From assembly GCF_001613225.1 (NCBI RefSeq), contig NZ_BDBY01000135.1, forward strand, positions 1 through 64,000: a stretch of DNA of 64,000 nucleotides. The letters run 5' to 3'. The translations under genes and the position numbers were made by a program. The DNA is from Nocardia pseudovaccinii NBRC 100343 (GTDB taxonomy: Bacteria; Actinomycetota; Actinomycetes; Mycobacteriales; Mycobacteriaceae). Positions within the stretch are counted from its first letter, which is position 1; every line of letters begins with the position of its first letter. Under the pieces are notes generated by a model, which made no database searches, was not told the origin of the DNA, and saw nothing but the letters and a program-made list of their open reading frames with translations. Positions 33,600 to 41,477 of this stretch are shown one piece after another.

Positions 33600-35096
33600 T
33601 CAACGTCCGGAGCCACGGGCGCCGAGACGTCGACGCGTACGCTGATGCGCAGTGCGCAGCGCGATATCGATGACGCGATGAATGAACCGCGAGAACGGCG
33701 GTGCGGCCAGCGCGGTGACGACGAACGGGAGATCGGTGCCGACCACGGTGCGGTAATGGGTGAAGGTGTCGAACCCCGCCTTGCCACGGTAGGCCCCCAT
33801 ACCGCTGGCCCCGACCCCGCCGAAGGGGGCGTCCTCCGGAAACATATTGAGCGCGAAGTCGTTTCGGGAGACACCGCCGCTGCGCGTATTCCTCACGAAG
33901 GCGCGGAAGTCCCGCCCGCCCGGCCCGTACCAGTAGGCGACCAGCGGCGAGTGCCCTCCATTCAGGTGGTCGACGACATCGGCGAGCTGCGTGTACGGCC
34001 GCAGGATGAGAACCGGCCCGAAGATCTCCTCGGTGGCGATCCGCATGTCATCGGTGATATCGCGGACGACGGTCGGCGGGATCTTCCGAGTGCCCGGATC
34101 GGGCAGCGTCTCGTCCGCCGGCACGATCTGTTCGACCCGCGCTCCTTGGGTGCGCGCCTCGTCGATGAGGGCGCGAACCCTGTCGTAGTTGGCTTGGTCG
34201 ACGCAGGCCGTGTAGTCCTCGTTGGCCGCGATGGCCGGGAACGTATCCCGAAAACTCGTGCCGAGCGCGTCGGCGAAGACGTCGATGCGCCCCTCGGGCA
34301 CGAAGACGTAATCGGGACTCACGCAGACCTGCCCGCCGTTGATCATCCGGGCGCGAGCGATTCGCGCCGCCGCCCTGGTGATGTCGGCATCCGGTGCCAC
34401 GACCACCGGATTCTTCCCGCCGAGTTCCAAGGTCACCGGGACCAGATTGGCCGCGGCGGCCCGCTGAACCAGTCGGCCGACCCGGGTCGATCCGGTGAAA
34501 AACAAATGGTCGAAAGGTAATTCGGCAAAGGCGGCGCCCACCTCGGGACCGCCGGTCACCACCGCGAGCTCGGACGGATCGAAATACTCCGGCGCCAGCG
34601 ATCGGGTCAGTTCCGCGGTGCGCGCGGTGATCTCCGACATCTTGATCATGACCCGATTACCGGCGGCGAAGGCGGCCGCAGCGGGCACGACGACCAGTTG
34701 GAGCGGGAAATTCCAGGGCCCGATGATACCGACCACACCGACCGGAGTGGGTTGCACCTGGGCACGGATCCCGTATAGGCGAGCCGTCGGCTTGGGGTTA
34801 CGGGGGCGCATCCATTTGCCGGTATGCGAGCGGGTGTGCTCGAGGGTGGACAGCATGCCCATGATCTCCGCGAACAGAATCCCGGTTCGGGACCGGGTAC
34901 CGAAATCGCGAGCAAGCGCGTCGACATACGAGTCGAGATTGTCCAGAACCATGGCGAGCAACCGGTCGATCCGGTGCCGCCGGACCGCCGCCGAGGGTGG
35001 CCCTTCGCGCAGATAGGCCTGCCGCTGCAGTTCCAGGATCGCGGCGGGCGCCAGGGCGCTGTCGCTGATCGGCTCTTCGGTGGTTCCAGTGCTCAT
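33600..35096 (-). CDS. Aldehyde dehydrogenase (class 3/coniferyl-aldehyde type)
   Basis: 498 aa. Cofactor and catalytic features are IIGPWNFPLQLV, FFTGSTRVGRLV, E224 in TLELGGKNP and the nucleophile C258 in NGGQVCVSPDYV. The variation GGQVC with a C-terminal amphipathic extension (FVVTALAAPPFSRFIHRVID then an Arg-rich tail) resembles class 3 fatty-aldehyde or coniferyl-aldehyde dehydrogenases that associate with membranes. It could oxidise aldehydes arising from P450 action or reverse the LuxC/LuxE product. Transcribed alone on the minus strand; its leader (35097-35421) contains operator G. Confidence 0.9.
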   Translation of the reverse strand: MSTGTTEEPISDSALAPAAILELQRQAYLREGPPSAAVRRHRIDRLLAMVLDNLDSYVDALARDFGTRSRTGILFAEIMGMLSTLEHTRSHTGKWMRPRNPKPTARLYGIRAQVQPTPVGVVGIIGPWNFPLQLVVVPAAAAFAAGNRVMIKMSEITARTAELTRSLAPEYFDPSELAVVTGGPEVGAAFAELPFDHLFFTGSTRVGRLVQRAAAANLVPVTLELGGKNPVVVAPDADITRAAARIARARMINGGQVCVSPDYVFVPEGRIDVFADALGTSFRDTFPAIAANEDYTACVDQANYDRVRALIDEARTQGARVEQIVPADETLPDPGTRKIPPTVVRDITDDMRIATEEIFGPVLILRPYTQLADVVDHLNGGHSPLVAYWYGPGGRDFRAFVRNTRSGGVSRNDFALNMFPEDAPFGGVGASGMGAYRGKAGFDTFTHYRTVVGTDLPFVVTALAAPPFSRFIHRVIDIALRTAHQRTRRRLGARGSGR

Positions 35097-35421
35097 GCGT
35101 GATGTCTTTCCAGTCGCAACTCAGCTGAGATCGAGCGGGCGATCGCGCATCCGCGCCGAAGGCCGACCCAGATCCTGTTGTCCGCGGTCGCGTCCGAGCG
35201 CGCCGAGACGGAAATAGTTAATCATCCAGTAATGCCAACTGTAACATCTCCCACAAGAGCGAGGCAGGTGAACGCCGATACGTGGCGCAACCAATGGATC
35301 GGCGACCGCTTGCGGCGATATACTGAATATTTTACAGTTGATGACACAAGAGCGTCGGTGCTCGACAATGAGCCTTGGTTCGCGCGGCCACGATCCGGGT
35401 CCGGTGCGCTAGGAGAGAATT
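35097..35421. other. Divergent promoter region
   Basis: A 325-bp gap between the divergent ALDH and the 146-aa gene. It contains operator G at 35321-35339 and a lone half-site CAGTA at 35227. A frame crossing it is GC-poor and unlike a protein, so I regard the region as regulatory only. Confidence 0.5.
35321..35339. promoter_or_regulatory. Island operator, near-perfect copy G
   Basis: TACTG AATATTTTA CAGTT, one mismatch in the last base. It lies 82 bp before the ATG of the 146-aa gene at 35422 and 225 bp from the divergent ALDH start. Confidence 0.65.
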
Positions 35422-35862
35422 ATGAGCGACAACGGGGTCCCCGGTCTCACATCGCGAACCGTCGAGGAACTGCTCGGCGCGGGCGAGGCGCTGGCCCAGC
35501 AGGTGCGGACGAAGATCCCGCACAGCCCGCGGCCGGTATTCCTGCACTACATCGAGCAGACCTTCGACGCGTTGCGCACAAAGCTCTCGCGCGGACTCGA
35601 CCCGCATCCGGACACTCCGGCGCAGCAGCTGTGCCTGTATCTGATGGTCGCGTACGCGGAGCGACGGATCGGATCGCTCGATGCCGATCTCATCCGAATC
35701 CACCATGCGCTGCTCGCCGACGACGACGCTCTGGCCGAAGTCTGCCGCGTCGGCGGGGACCCCGGTCAGTCCTACGACTTCGTCGCACTCGGCGACGCAC
35801 TGACCGGACGCGGCATGAGCGCGTTCTTCGCCCCGCTCGAACCGGACGACCTGGTCGCCTGA
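35422..35862 (+). CDS. Conserved-looking protein of unknown function, 146 aa
   Basis: ATG 35422 follows AGGAGAGAAT. The product is soluble and mostly helical by composition: VEELLGAGEALAQQVRTKIP, then HYIEQTFDALRTKLSRGLDP, and CLYLMVAYAERRIGSLDAD. There is no signal peptide, membrane helix or metal motif. I do not recognise the family. It is followed 24 bp later by an alpha/beta hydrolase gene and preceded by an island operator, so it belongs to the regulon. Confidence 0.65.
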   Translation: MSDNGVPGLTSRTVEELLGAGEALAQQVRTKIPHSPRPVFLHYIEQTFDALRTKLSRGLDPHPDTPAQQLCLYLMVAYAERRIGSLDADLIRIHHALLADDDALAEVCRVGGDPGQSYDFVALGDALTGRGMSAFFAPLEPDDLVA

Positions 35863-35886
35863 CAGCCCGCGAGAGGACGAACCATC

Positions 35887-36810
35887 GTGGGTTCGGATTC
35901 CACCTTCCACCCCGAACTCCGCATTGCGCGCTACCTGCGGCGCTCCACGGTCGGTGCGCGCACCATCGGGCCGGTCCGCAGGCTGACGAAACTCACCGGG
36001 CGCGGTCGACCGGCGGGCGGGACGATCGAGGCGGTCGACGCGCACGTCTCGGTGCGCGTATTCCGACCGGCACGGGCCCCGCGCCAGGCACCGGGCCTGC
36101 TGTTCATCCACGGGGGCGGCTACGTCATCGGCACCGCCGCGATGGGAGATAGCTTCTGCCGCCGAGTCGCGGACCGCCTGGGGGTCATCGCGGCATCGGC
36201 GGAATACCGGCTGGCACCCGAGCACCCCTTCCCGACACCGCTCGAGGACTGCTATGCCGCGTTGCGCTGGCTCGCCGACCAACCGGATGTCGATCCGGAC
36301 CGTATCGCGATCGCCGGGGAGAGCGCGGGCGGTGGCCTGGCCGCCGCGCTTGCGCTGCTGGCCCACGAACGCGCCGAGGTGCACCCGGTACTGCAGGTGC
36401 TGTCCTATCCGATGCTGGACGATCGGACCACCGCGCGCACCGATATCGCCCACCGCGGACTACGTCTGTGGAGCCCGCGGAACAACGGCTTCGGATGGCA
36501 GTCCTACCTGGGCCCGGCCGCGACCGGCACGGTGCCCGCACTGGCCGCGCCGGCCCGATACGAGAACCCGGCCGGGGTCTGCCCGGCCTTGATCGGCGTC
36601 GGCACCAACGATCTGTTCCACGACGAGGACATCGCCTATGCCGAACGCCTGCGCCAGGCCGGTGTCCCCTGCACGGTGCACGTGGTGCACGGCGCGTACC
36701 ACGGCTTCGATCTGATCGAGACTTGGGCGCCGGTCTCACGAGCCTTTCTCCAGGAGCGGCTGACGGCATTGAACGACGTACTGAACGGTGGTGCACACAC
36801 TCGCGGCTGA
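35887..36810 (+). CDS. Alpha/beta hydrolase, hormone-sensitive-lipase (HSL/GDXG) family
   Basis: 307 aa from GTG 35887 (AGAGGACGAACC leader). The HSL oxyanion motif is HGGGY (75-79), the nucleophile elbow GESAG (S146), and the catalytic His lies in GAYHGFDLIE near the C-terminus; an Asp in GTNDLFHDED completes the triad. The N-terminal cap is short. Family members are carboxylesterases of acyl esters, including esters of sterols and lipids. Here it may release the acid or alcohol that enters the pathway. It is the second gene of the operon behind operator G. Confidence 0.88.
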   Translation: MGSDSTFHPELRIARYLRRSTVGARTIGPVRRLTKLTGRGRPAGGTIEAVDAHVSVRVFRPARAPRQAPGLLFIHGGGYVIGTAAMGDSFCRRVADRLGVIAASAEYRLAPEHPFPTPLEDCYAALRWLADQPDVDPDRIAIAGESAGGGLAAALALLAHERAEVHPVLQVLSYPMLDDRTTARTDIAHRGLRLWSPRNNGFGWQSYLGPAATGTVPALAAPARYENPAGVCPALIGVGTNDLFHDEDIAYAERLRQAGVPCTVHVVHGAYHGFDLIETWAPVSRAFLQERLTALNDVLNGGAHTRG

Positions 36811-36816
36811 TCCATC

Positions 36817-36844
36817 GATGTCATTGACTAGATTCAATGACATC
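36817..36844. promoter_or_regulatory. Operator of the third TetR, distal copy
   Basis: A perfect 11-bp inverted repeat, GATGTCATTGA and TCAATGACATC, with a 6-bp spacer CTAGAT. Its core TCATTGA-N6-TCAATGA recurs with the same spacing at 36948-36967. Placed between the hydrolase stop and the TetR 3 gene, it could also act as the hydrolase terminator. Confidence 0.65.
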
Positions 36845-36947
36845 TGTCAGTATGTTCTCAGCCGCACTTCGAAGATTGCTTCAGGCACAGCAAATCGTAA
36901 GCTGGAGAACATATTTCGATATCTATCCGAATCGTGCGGATCGTTCT

Positions 36948-36967
36948 TCATTGACACTCGTCAGTGA
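36948..36967. promoter_or_regulatory. Operator of the third TetR, proximal copy
   Basis: TCATTGA CACTCG TCAGTGA, one arm mismatch, same 7-6-7 spacing as the distal copy. It ends 20 bp before the ATG at 36988 and covers a GTG at 36964, which argues against that GTG being the start codon and for autoregulation. Confidence 0.65.
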
Positions 36968-36987
36968 CAGAAGTTAGAAATTGGCGC

Positions 36988-37596
36988 ATGAGCGAAGTTC
37001 AGGACAAGCCGCAGGGCCGCGAAGCCCAGCGTCTGCAGACCCGGCAGCGCGTATTCGACGCGGCCATCGCCGAATTCAAGAACGTCGGCATGGCCGATGC
37101 CGATATCGGCACGATTGTCGAGGCGGCGGGCGTCGCGCGCGGCACCTTCTATTTCCACTTCCCGAGCAAAGAACACGCGCTGCTGGAACTGGAGGCACGT
37201 GAGGAAGCACGGATCGCCAAGGAACTCACCCGGTTTCTCGCCGCACCGCACGATCTCCAATCGGCGCTACGGAAAACGATTCAGCTGATAGTCGGCCTGG
37301 AACGCCGCCTGGGCAGCCTGCTGTTCAAAGAGCTGCTGGCGATTCACTTTTCGCCGACCCGGCCACTGGACGACGAATGGCGTGAGCATCCGGTGATCGT
37401 CCTGGTGGTCGAGGAGATCGAGCGCGCCCGCGACAACGGCGAGGCCGAGATCGCCGTCGATCCCTATCACAGCGCGGTGTTCTTTCTGCTCGGGCTCTAC
37501 GCCCTGCTGACCACGACCTCGGGCTCGAAGGCGTTGCGCGCCAACGCACTCGACAACTACCTGATCACCGTTCTGCGCAGTCTGGAGCCTCGATGA
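36988..37596 (+). CDS. TetR-family regulator 3, local regulator of the MoxR-VWA block
   Basis: 202 aa from ATG 36988 (MSEVQDKPQGREAQRLQ). The HTH is IGTIVEAAGVARGTFYFHFP followed by SKEHALLELE, a standard TetR fold entirely different from TetR 1 and 2. The C-terminal helical domain contains VGLERRLGSLLFKELLAIHF and a hydrophobic AVFFLLGLYALL stretch that likely forms the dimer interface. Two operators of the form TCATTGA-N6-TCARTGA lie upstream. The next genes, in the same direction with short gaps, are the 32-aa microprotein, VWA protein and MoxR ATPase, so it probably controls that block. Confidence 0.88.
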   Translation: MSEVQDKPQGREAQRLQTRQRVFDAAIAEFKNVGMADADIGTIVEAAGVARGTFYFHFPSKEHALLELEAREEARIAKELTRFLAAPHDLQSALRKTIQLIVGLERRLGSLLFKELLAIHFSPTRPLDDEWREHPVIVLVVEEIERARDNGEAEIAVDPYHSAVFFLLGLYALLTTTSGSKALRANALDNYLITVLRSLEPR

Positions 37597-37656
37597 AGCA
37601 ATCATCGCGGACCACCCATCGAACCACTTCGAACCGACGAATATGGAGATACGGCC

Positions 37657-37755
37657 ATGCTATTGGACCTTGTGCGCATCGCCCTCGCGTGGGGCGCGGT
37701 GCTGCTGATCATCGCGTTCTGGTACTGGATCATGAAGAATATCGGCACATTCTGA
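37657..37755 (+). CDS. Membrane microprotein, 32 aa
   Basis: A short frame from ATG 37657 (leader ATGGAGATACGGCC with GGAG) encodes MLLDLVRIALAWGAVLLIIA then FWYWIMKNIGTF. Nearly the whole length is one hydrophobic helix with an aromatic belt (FWYW), ending in a short polar tail. Size and position between a regulator and a VWA gene are like small subunits or assembly factors of membrane oxidases. No family recognised. The presence of a second microprotein at 40158 in the same block supports a real gene. Confidence 0.6.
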   Translation: MLLDLVRIALAWGAVLLIIAFWYWIMKNIGTF

Positions 37756-37780
37756 GCAGGTCCGGCCCCTGCGGCAGTGG

Positions 37781-39316
37781 ATGTTCGTCATGAAGGGTGC
37801 GGTGCAAGGGCTCTCGATCGAGCGCAGTTGCGCCGTCACGGCCGTCGCATTCTCCGGACGTCGCCGGGAGGGCGTGCGGCTGGTGACCGGTGAGCGGCGC
37901 AGTTTCGGTCTGAACACCACCCGCACCGTCGTGCAGGTCCCGTATCCACCCGTCGCCGCGGATTGGACCAGAGCAACGCTCACATGCGGTGTGGCACTGC
38001 AATGTTCGCCATCGAAAGACCGCATCGCACGGTACCCGTTGCACGAGCTGTCACCCCGGGAACTGGGCGCGCTGTCGATCGTCGAGGGTGGTGTGGCGGC
38101 GGGCTGGATCGCCGACCGGCTGCCCGGCCTGCTGCCCGAACTCCGTCGGCTGCTACCCCACCTCGAGATCGCCGAGCACGACCTCGATGGCGACGAAATA
38201 ATGGACCGTGCACTGGGTTTGGCGCGATCACGGCAGCAAATTCGCGGGCATCCACTGCTCGGCAAGCTCCCGCTGGCGGCTCCCGCACGCGGCGGCCTGG
38301 CCGTAGCGGCACGTCGGGCCTACTCCCGGATGCCGTGGACGTCGACGCGCAGCGACTCCTATCGCGTCATGTCGATACCGGTCGGCGGTGACGGCGGCAG
38401 CCGCAATACCAACCTGCCCCCACCGAGCCGACCGGAGAACGAAGACGTCGAAATCCGAGCCGATCAACGCGCGGGCCTGCCCTATCCGGAATGGAACCTC
38501 TGGACGAAAAGCTTTCTGCGCGACCACGTCGCGGTGCTGGAACGCAAACATGCCACCCGCCCGCGACCGCTCGCACCGGTCTCCCCCGACATCCGCCGCT
38601 GGTTCGAAGAACACACCCACCGCGCCATGCGCAGCGGCCTCGAGGACGGGTCGGATCTCGATATCGACCGGTATGTCGGCCATTACGTCGACATGCTCTC
38701 CGGTGCGACCGCCGAGCCACGGGTGTTCCGCGAGTTGCTGCCCAGTTCCCGTGACGTCGCCACCGCGGTACTCCTGGACGGTAGTTCCTCCCTCGGGGTG
38801 CACGGCGGCCGGATCTTCCGGCTCGAATTGGCCTGTGCCGACGCCCTGTCCCGAGCCATGACGCTCGCCCGGGAACGCCACGGCCTGTTCGTCTTCACCG
38901 GCAATACCCGCCACCGGGTCGAGGTGCGCTGCCTGAAGGACTTCGACGATGCCCGTTTCGTGGACCCGAGCAGTCTGGGGCTGATCACCGGCGGCTACAC
39001 CCGGCTCGGCGCGCCACTGCGGCACCTGACCCGCCGCCTGCTAGAGCAGCCCTCGGAGCGGCGCCTGATCATCGTGATCGGCGACGGCCTGATGTCCGAC
39101 GAAGGCTACGAGGGCCGCTACGCGTGGGCCGATGTCGCGCACGCCATCGAAGAGGCCGACGACGCTGGCGTCGCGATCTACTACCTCGCCATCGGCCCCA
39201 CCCGCGTGGATCCGCTCCCCGAGGTATTCGGCGCGCGCCGTTCGCGCCGGATCCTGCAGGTGGAGGAGTTGCCCCGCGTGCTCGCCCATATCCACCGCGA
39301 GTTGGTCGCCCAATGA
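37781..39316 (+). CDS. VWA-domain protein, NorD/CbbO-like
   Basis: About 511 aa from ATG 37781; an in-frame ATG at 37790 is an alternative, and neither has a strong ribosome binding site. The N-terminal half is poorly conserved (LLPELRRLLPHLEIAEHDLD). The C-terminal VWA domain holds the MIDAS motif DGSSS at about residue 333, the Thr in GGYTRLGAPL and the Asp in VIGDGLMSDEGYEG. NorD/CbbO-type VWA proteins work with a NorQ/CbbQ MoxR ATPase to remodel or insert metal into a target enzyme (nitric oxide reductase, Rubisco). The matching ATPase gene follows at once. Confidence 0.85.
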   Translation: MFVMKGAVQGLSIERSCAVTAVAFSGRRREGVRLVTGERRSFGLNTTRTVVQVPYPPVAADWTRATLTCGVALQCSPSKDRIARYPLHELSPRELGALSIVEGGVAAGWIADRLPGLLPELRRLLPHLEIAEHDLDGDEIMDRALGLARSRQQIRGHPLLGKLPLAAPARGGLAVAARRAYSRMPWTSTRSDSYRVMSIPVGGDGGSRNTNLPPPSRPENEDVEIRADQRAGLPYPEWNLWTKSFLRDHVAVLERKHATRPRPLAPVSPDIRRWFEEHTHRAMRSGLEDGSDLDIDRYVGHYVDMLSGATAEPRVFRELLPSSRDVATAVLLDGSSSLGVHGGRIFRLELACADALSRAMTLARERHGLFVFTGNTRHRVEVRCLKDFDDARFVDPSSLGLITGGYTRLGAPLRHLTRRLLEQPSERRLIIVIGDGLMSDEGYEGRYAWADVAHAIEEADDAGVAIYYLAIGPTRVDPLPEVFGARRSRRILQVEELPRVLAHIHRELVAQ

Positions 39317-39338
39317 TGTTAGGAATTCCGGAGTTCCG

Positions 39339-40136
39339 ATGACAACCGATCTGTACTATGCCAGCGGCACCGAGGTGCAACTGTTCGAATGGGCCTTCCA
39401 GCAGCACATGCCGGTCATGCTCACCGGACCGACCGGCTGCGGCAAAACGCGATTCGTCGAGCATATGGGCCACCTGCTCGGTCGCCCGGTGGTCACGATC
39501 AGCTGCCACGACGATCTCACCAGCTCCGATCTGGTCGGCCGATTCCTGGTATCCGGCGGCGACGTCGCCTGGCGGGACGGCCCACTGACCAAAGCCGTCA
39601 AATCCGGTGCGATCTGCTACCTGGACGAGGTCGTCGAAGCCCGGCACGACTCGCTGGCCATACTGCATTCGCTCACCGACCACCGGCGCACGCTGTTCCT
39701 CGATCGTGCCGACGAAGTGGTGTCCGCGCCCGCCTCGTTCATGCTCGTCTGCTCCTACAATCCGGCCTACCGCAGCTCACTGAAGGAGTTGAAGCCCTCG
39801 CTGCGACAGCGGTTCGTCACCATCGCCATGGGTTATCTGCCGCCCGAGCGCGAGGCCGAGGTGCTGGTCGCGGAGACCGGTATCGATCTTTCCGTCGCAC
39901 GGCGACTGGTCAACTGCGCCAACACCATTCGCAATGCCGATGACGTCTTCCATTTCGAATCGCCGTCGACGCGCGTGCTGGTGGCGGCGGCGCGGCTCAT
40001 CGCCGCGGGCGCGAACGAACTCGAGGCCGCCGACGTATGCGTCCTCGCGCCGCTGAGCAGCGACGGCGCCATCAACGAAGGCCTACGCGAGATCGCGGCG
40101 GCCAGCCTGCTCACCGCCGAAGACCCGGCCGTGTAG
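39339..40136 (+). CDS. MoxR-type AAA+ ATPase, NorQ/CbbQ-like
   Basis: 265 aa from ATG 39339. Walker A is GPTGCGKT (30-37), Walker B AICYLDEV (91-98), sensor 1 lies in FMLVCSYNPAY and the arginine finger region in LKPSLRQRFVTIAMGYLPP. Length and motifs fit the CbbQ/NirQ/NorQ/GpvN group of MoxR ATPases, which form hexamers that act with a VWA protein on one specific metalloenzyme. No NorBC or Rubisco genes are in the window; the likely client is the six-helix membrane protein two genes on. The gene is 22 bp after the VWA gene. Confidence 0.9.
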   Translation: MTTDLYYASGTEVQLFEWAFQQHMPVMLTGPTGCGKTRFVEHMGHLLGRPVVTISCHDDLTSSDLVGRFLVSGGDVAWRDGPLTKAVKSGAICYLDEVVEARHDSLAILHSLTDHRRTLFLDRADEVVSAPASFMLVCSYNPAYRSSLKELKPSLRQRFVTIAMGYLPPEREAEVLVAETGIDLSVARRLVNCANTIRNADDVFHFESPSTRVLVAAARLIAAGANELEAADVCVLAPLSSDGAINEGLREIAAASLLTAEDPAV

Positions 40137-40157
40137 TCACCCGAGGAGGACCGTTCG

Positions 40158-40277
40158 ATGAACGAACAAGATCGGCAGCGCCGCCGAGCGCTCATCGTTT
40201 TCCAGATCGTCATATACGGATTTCTACTGGCGATGTTCCTGATCCAAATACAGATGTATATGACCAGGGACTGGTAG
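40158..40277 (+). CDS. Membrane microprotein, 39 aa
   Basis: From ATG 40158, with GAGGAGG ten bases upstream, a frame encodes MNEQDRQRRRALIVFQIVIY followed by GFLLAMFLIQIQMYMTRDW. A positively charged N-terminus (RQRRR) and a single hydrophobic helix indicate an N-in membrane protein. The strong ribosome binding site and tight packing (21 bp after MoxR, 8 bp before the next gene) make it a real gene. No family recognised. It may be a small subunit of the complex formed by the neighbouring membrane proteins. Confidence 0.65.
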   Translation: MNEQDRQRRRALIVFQIVIYGFLLAMFLIQIQMYMTRDW

Positions 40278-40285
40278 GGGCGATC

Positions 40286-41011
40286 ATGAATATGCCGACA
40301 TTCACCCTGCGCCGGAGCACCGGAAAGACAGCGCCGGAAACCTCGGTGACCTACGACGAACACCACGAGAAAAGTCGCCGCGCGCAGCGCCGGGCCGACC
40401 AGTGGCTCACTGTCGGAACCGCGCTGATGGGCACCTTCATCTTCGGATTCGTCGGATTGCCGATCTTTCTGCGCGGAGTGTGGTTGCAGCGCAAGGCACA
40501 ACGCGACGGGCTGTCCGTCCGGCCGATCATCGTCACCCTGATCGGCTATCTGGTCATCCTCGACGCCTTCCTCAACAGCATCGGCTGGGTGCTGGACCTA
40601 TTCGCCAACCACACCGTTGTCACCCGCGTGTTCTTCACCGCGTGGGGCAATTTCGTCGATGCCGGATACTTCTGGCACTACAACGAATTGTGGATCGGCG
40701 GCGCGGGCGCGCCCGGCGAAAAAGGCTGGGAAGTCGCGCTGATATTCACCGTATTCCCGATGCGGGTCGCGGCCGCGATCGCATTTCTGCAGATGAAGCG
40801 GTGGGGCCACCAGTGGCTGATCGTCACGTGCTGGTTCGGTGTGGTGATCTGGATCGGCTACGTCGTCAATATGACCATGTACGCCGATGTGCGCTTCCAC
40901 GGCGTCGTGCTGCCGGTGACCGGCTGGTGGTTGTACGACATCTTCTACATCACGCCATTCCTCGCGATCCCCTATCTGCACACGGTCAACCGCGAGATCT
41001 TCTCCGACTGA
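40286..41011 (+). CDS. Six-helix integral membrane protein of unknown family, candidate MoxR-VWA client
   Basis: 241 aa from ATG 40286. After a charged N-terminus (about 45 residues, with DEHHEKSRRAQRRAD) there are about six hydrophobic segments, e.g. GTALMGTFIFGFVGLPIFL, PIIVTLIGYLVILDAFL, EVALIFTVFPMRVAAAI, and VVIWIGYVVNMTMYA. Polar and metal-capable residues occur close to helices: FVDAGYFWHYNELWIGG, KRWGHQW, ADVRFHGV and YLHTVNREI. This distribution of His, Asp and Glu could coordinate metal, but I cannot match it to PmoA/C, AmoC, alkane hydroxylase (no HxxxH/HxxHH boxes) or NorB. The context of MoxR and VWA suggests it needs assisted assembly. Confidence 0.7.
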   Translation: MNMPTFTLRRSTGKTAPETSVTYDEHHEKSRRAQRRADQWLTVGTALMGTFIFGFVGLPIFLRGVWLQRKAQRDGLSVRPIIVTLIGYLVILDAFLNSIGWVLDLFANHTVVTRVFFTAWGNFVDAGYFWHYNELWIGGAGAPGEKGWEVALIFTVFPMRVAAAIAFLQMKRWGHQWLIVTCWFGVVIWIGYVVNMTMYADVRFHGVVLPVTGWWLYDIFYITPFLAIPYLHTVNREIFSD

Positions 41012-41038
41012 CCTCGAATCCGGTTCCAGGAGAACACC

Positions 41039-41473
41039 ATGAGCAACAAATCACCCGCGGCCGAGTCGTCGCCGGAACAAGATCTGCCGCTCGGTACGAC
41101 GGCACCGTTCGCGCGAATGCACAAGTGGCTCAAGCGCGGCATCCTCGTGTGCCTGATCGCGTTGGTCGTCGAGGGTTCGCTGACCGTGCCCGCCCTCGCC
41201 CTCTGGTACGGCTGGCCCACCTTGTCGATCACCGAAATCTGCGACGAGATGATGAAGGTGCGCTACTCCGACGACACGCTCGAATGCAACCAGGGTGCGC
41301 TCAACGCGCCACCGCTCGGCGGCAAACCCGAAGCGGCAGGCCAGACCACCGCCCAGGATCAATGGGGAGTGCAGCCGAAACCGCAGTGGAAGCATATCGG
41401 TTACCGTGAACTCGTCCGGATTCACAACGAGCGGATCGCCCGCGAACAGGCACAGCAATCGGGCCACCGGTAA
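41039..41473 (+). CDS. Single-helix membrane protein of unknown function, 144 aa
   Basis: ATG 41039 has CAGGAGAACACC before it. A cytoplasmic N-terminus (40 residues) leads to one membrane helix RGILVCLIALVVEGSLTVPA and an outside domain with two Cys (ITEICDEMMKVRYSDDTLEC) that could form a disulphide or bind a cofactor. The C-terminus is polar with YRELVRIHNERIAREQAQQ. It follows the six-helix protein by 27 bp and is probably its complex partner. I recognise no family. Confidence 0.65.
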   Translation: MSNKSPAAESSPEQDLPLGTTAPFARMHKWLKRGILVCLIALVVEGSLTVPALALWYGWPTLSITEICDEMMKVRYSDDTLECNQGALNAPPLGGKPEAAGQTTAQDQWGVQPKPQWKHIGYRELVRIHNERIAREQAQQSGHR

Positions 41474-41477
41474 GACC

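Noticed and set aside
35213-35231. Second TACTG-type operator upstream of the 146-aa gene
   Set aside because: Only the right half-site CAGTA is present; the left arm reads AATAG, too far from the consensus.
36964-36987. GTG at 36964 as the start of TetR 3
   Set aside because: It lies inside the operator dyad 36948-36967 and adds eight residues not typical of the family; ATG 36988 fits better.
37781-40136. NorQ/NorD as part of a nitric oxide reductase or Rubisco operon
   Set aside because: No NorB/NorC, CbbL/CbbS or denitrification gene lies nearby; only the accessory pair is seen.
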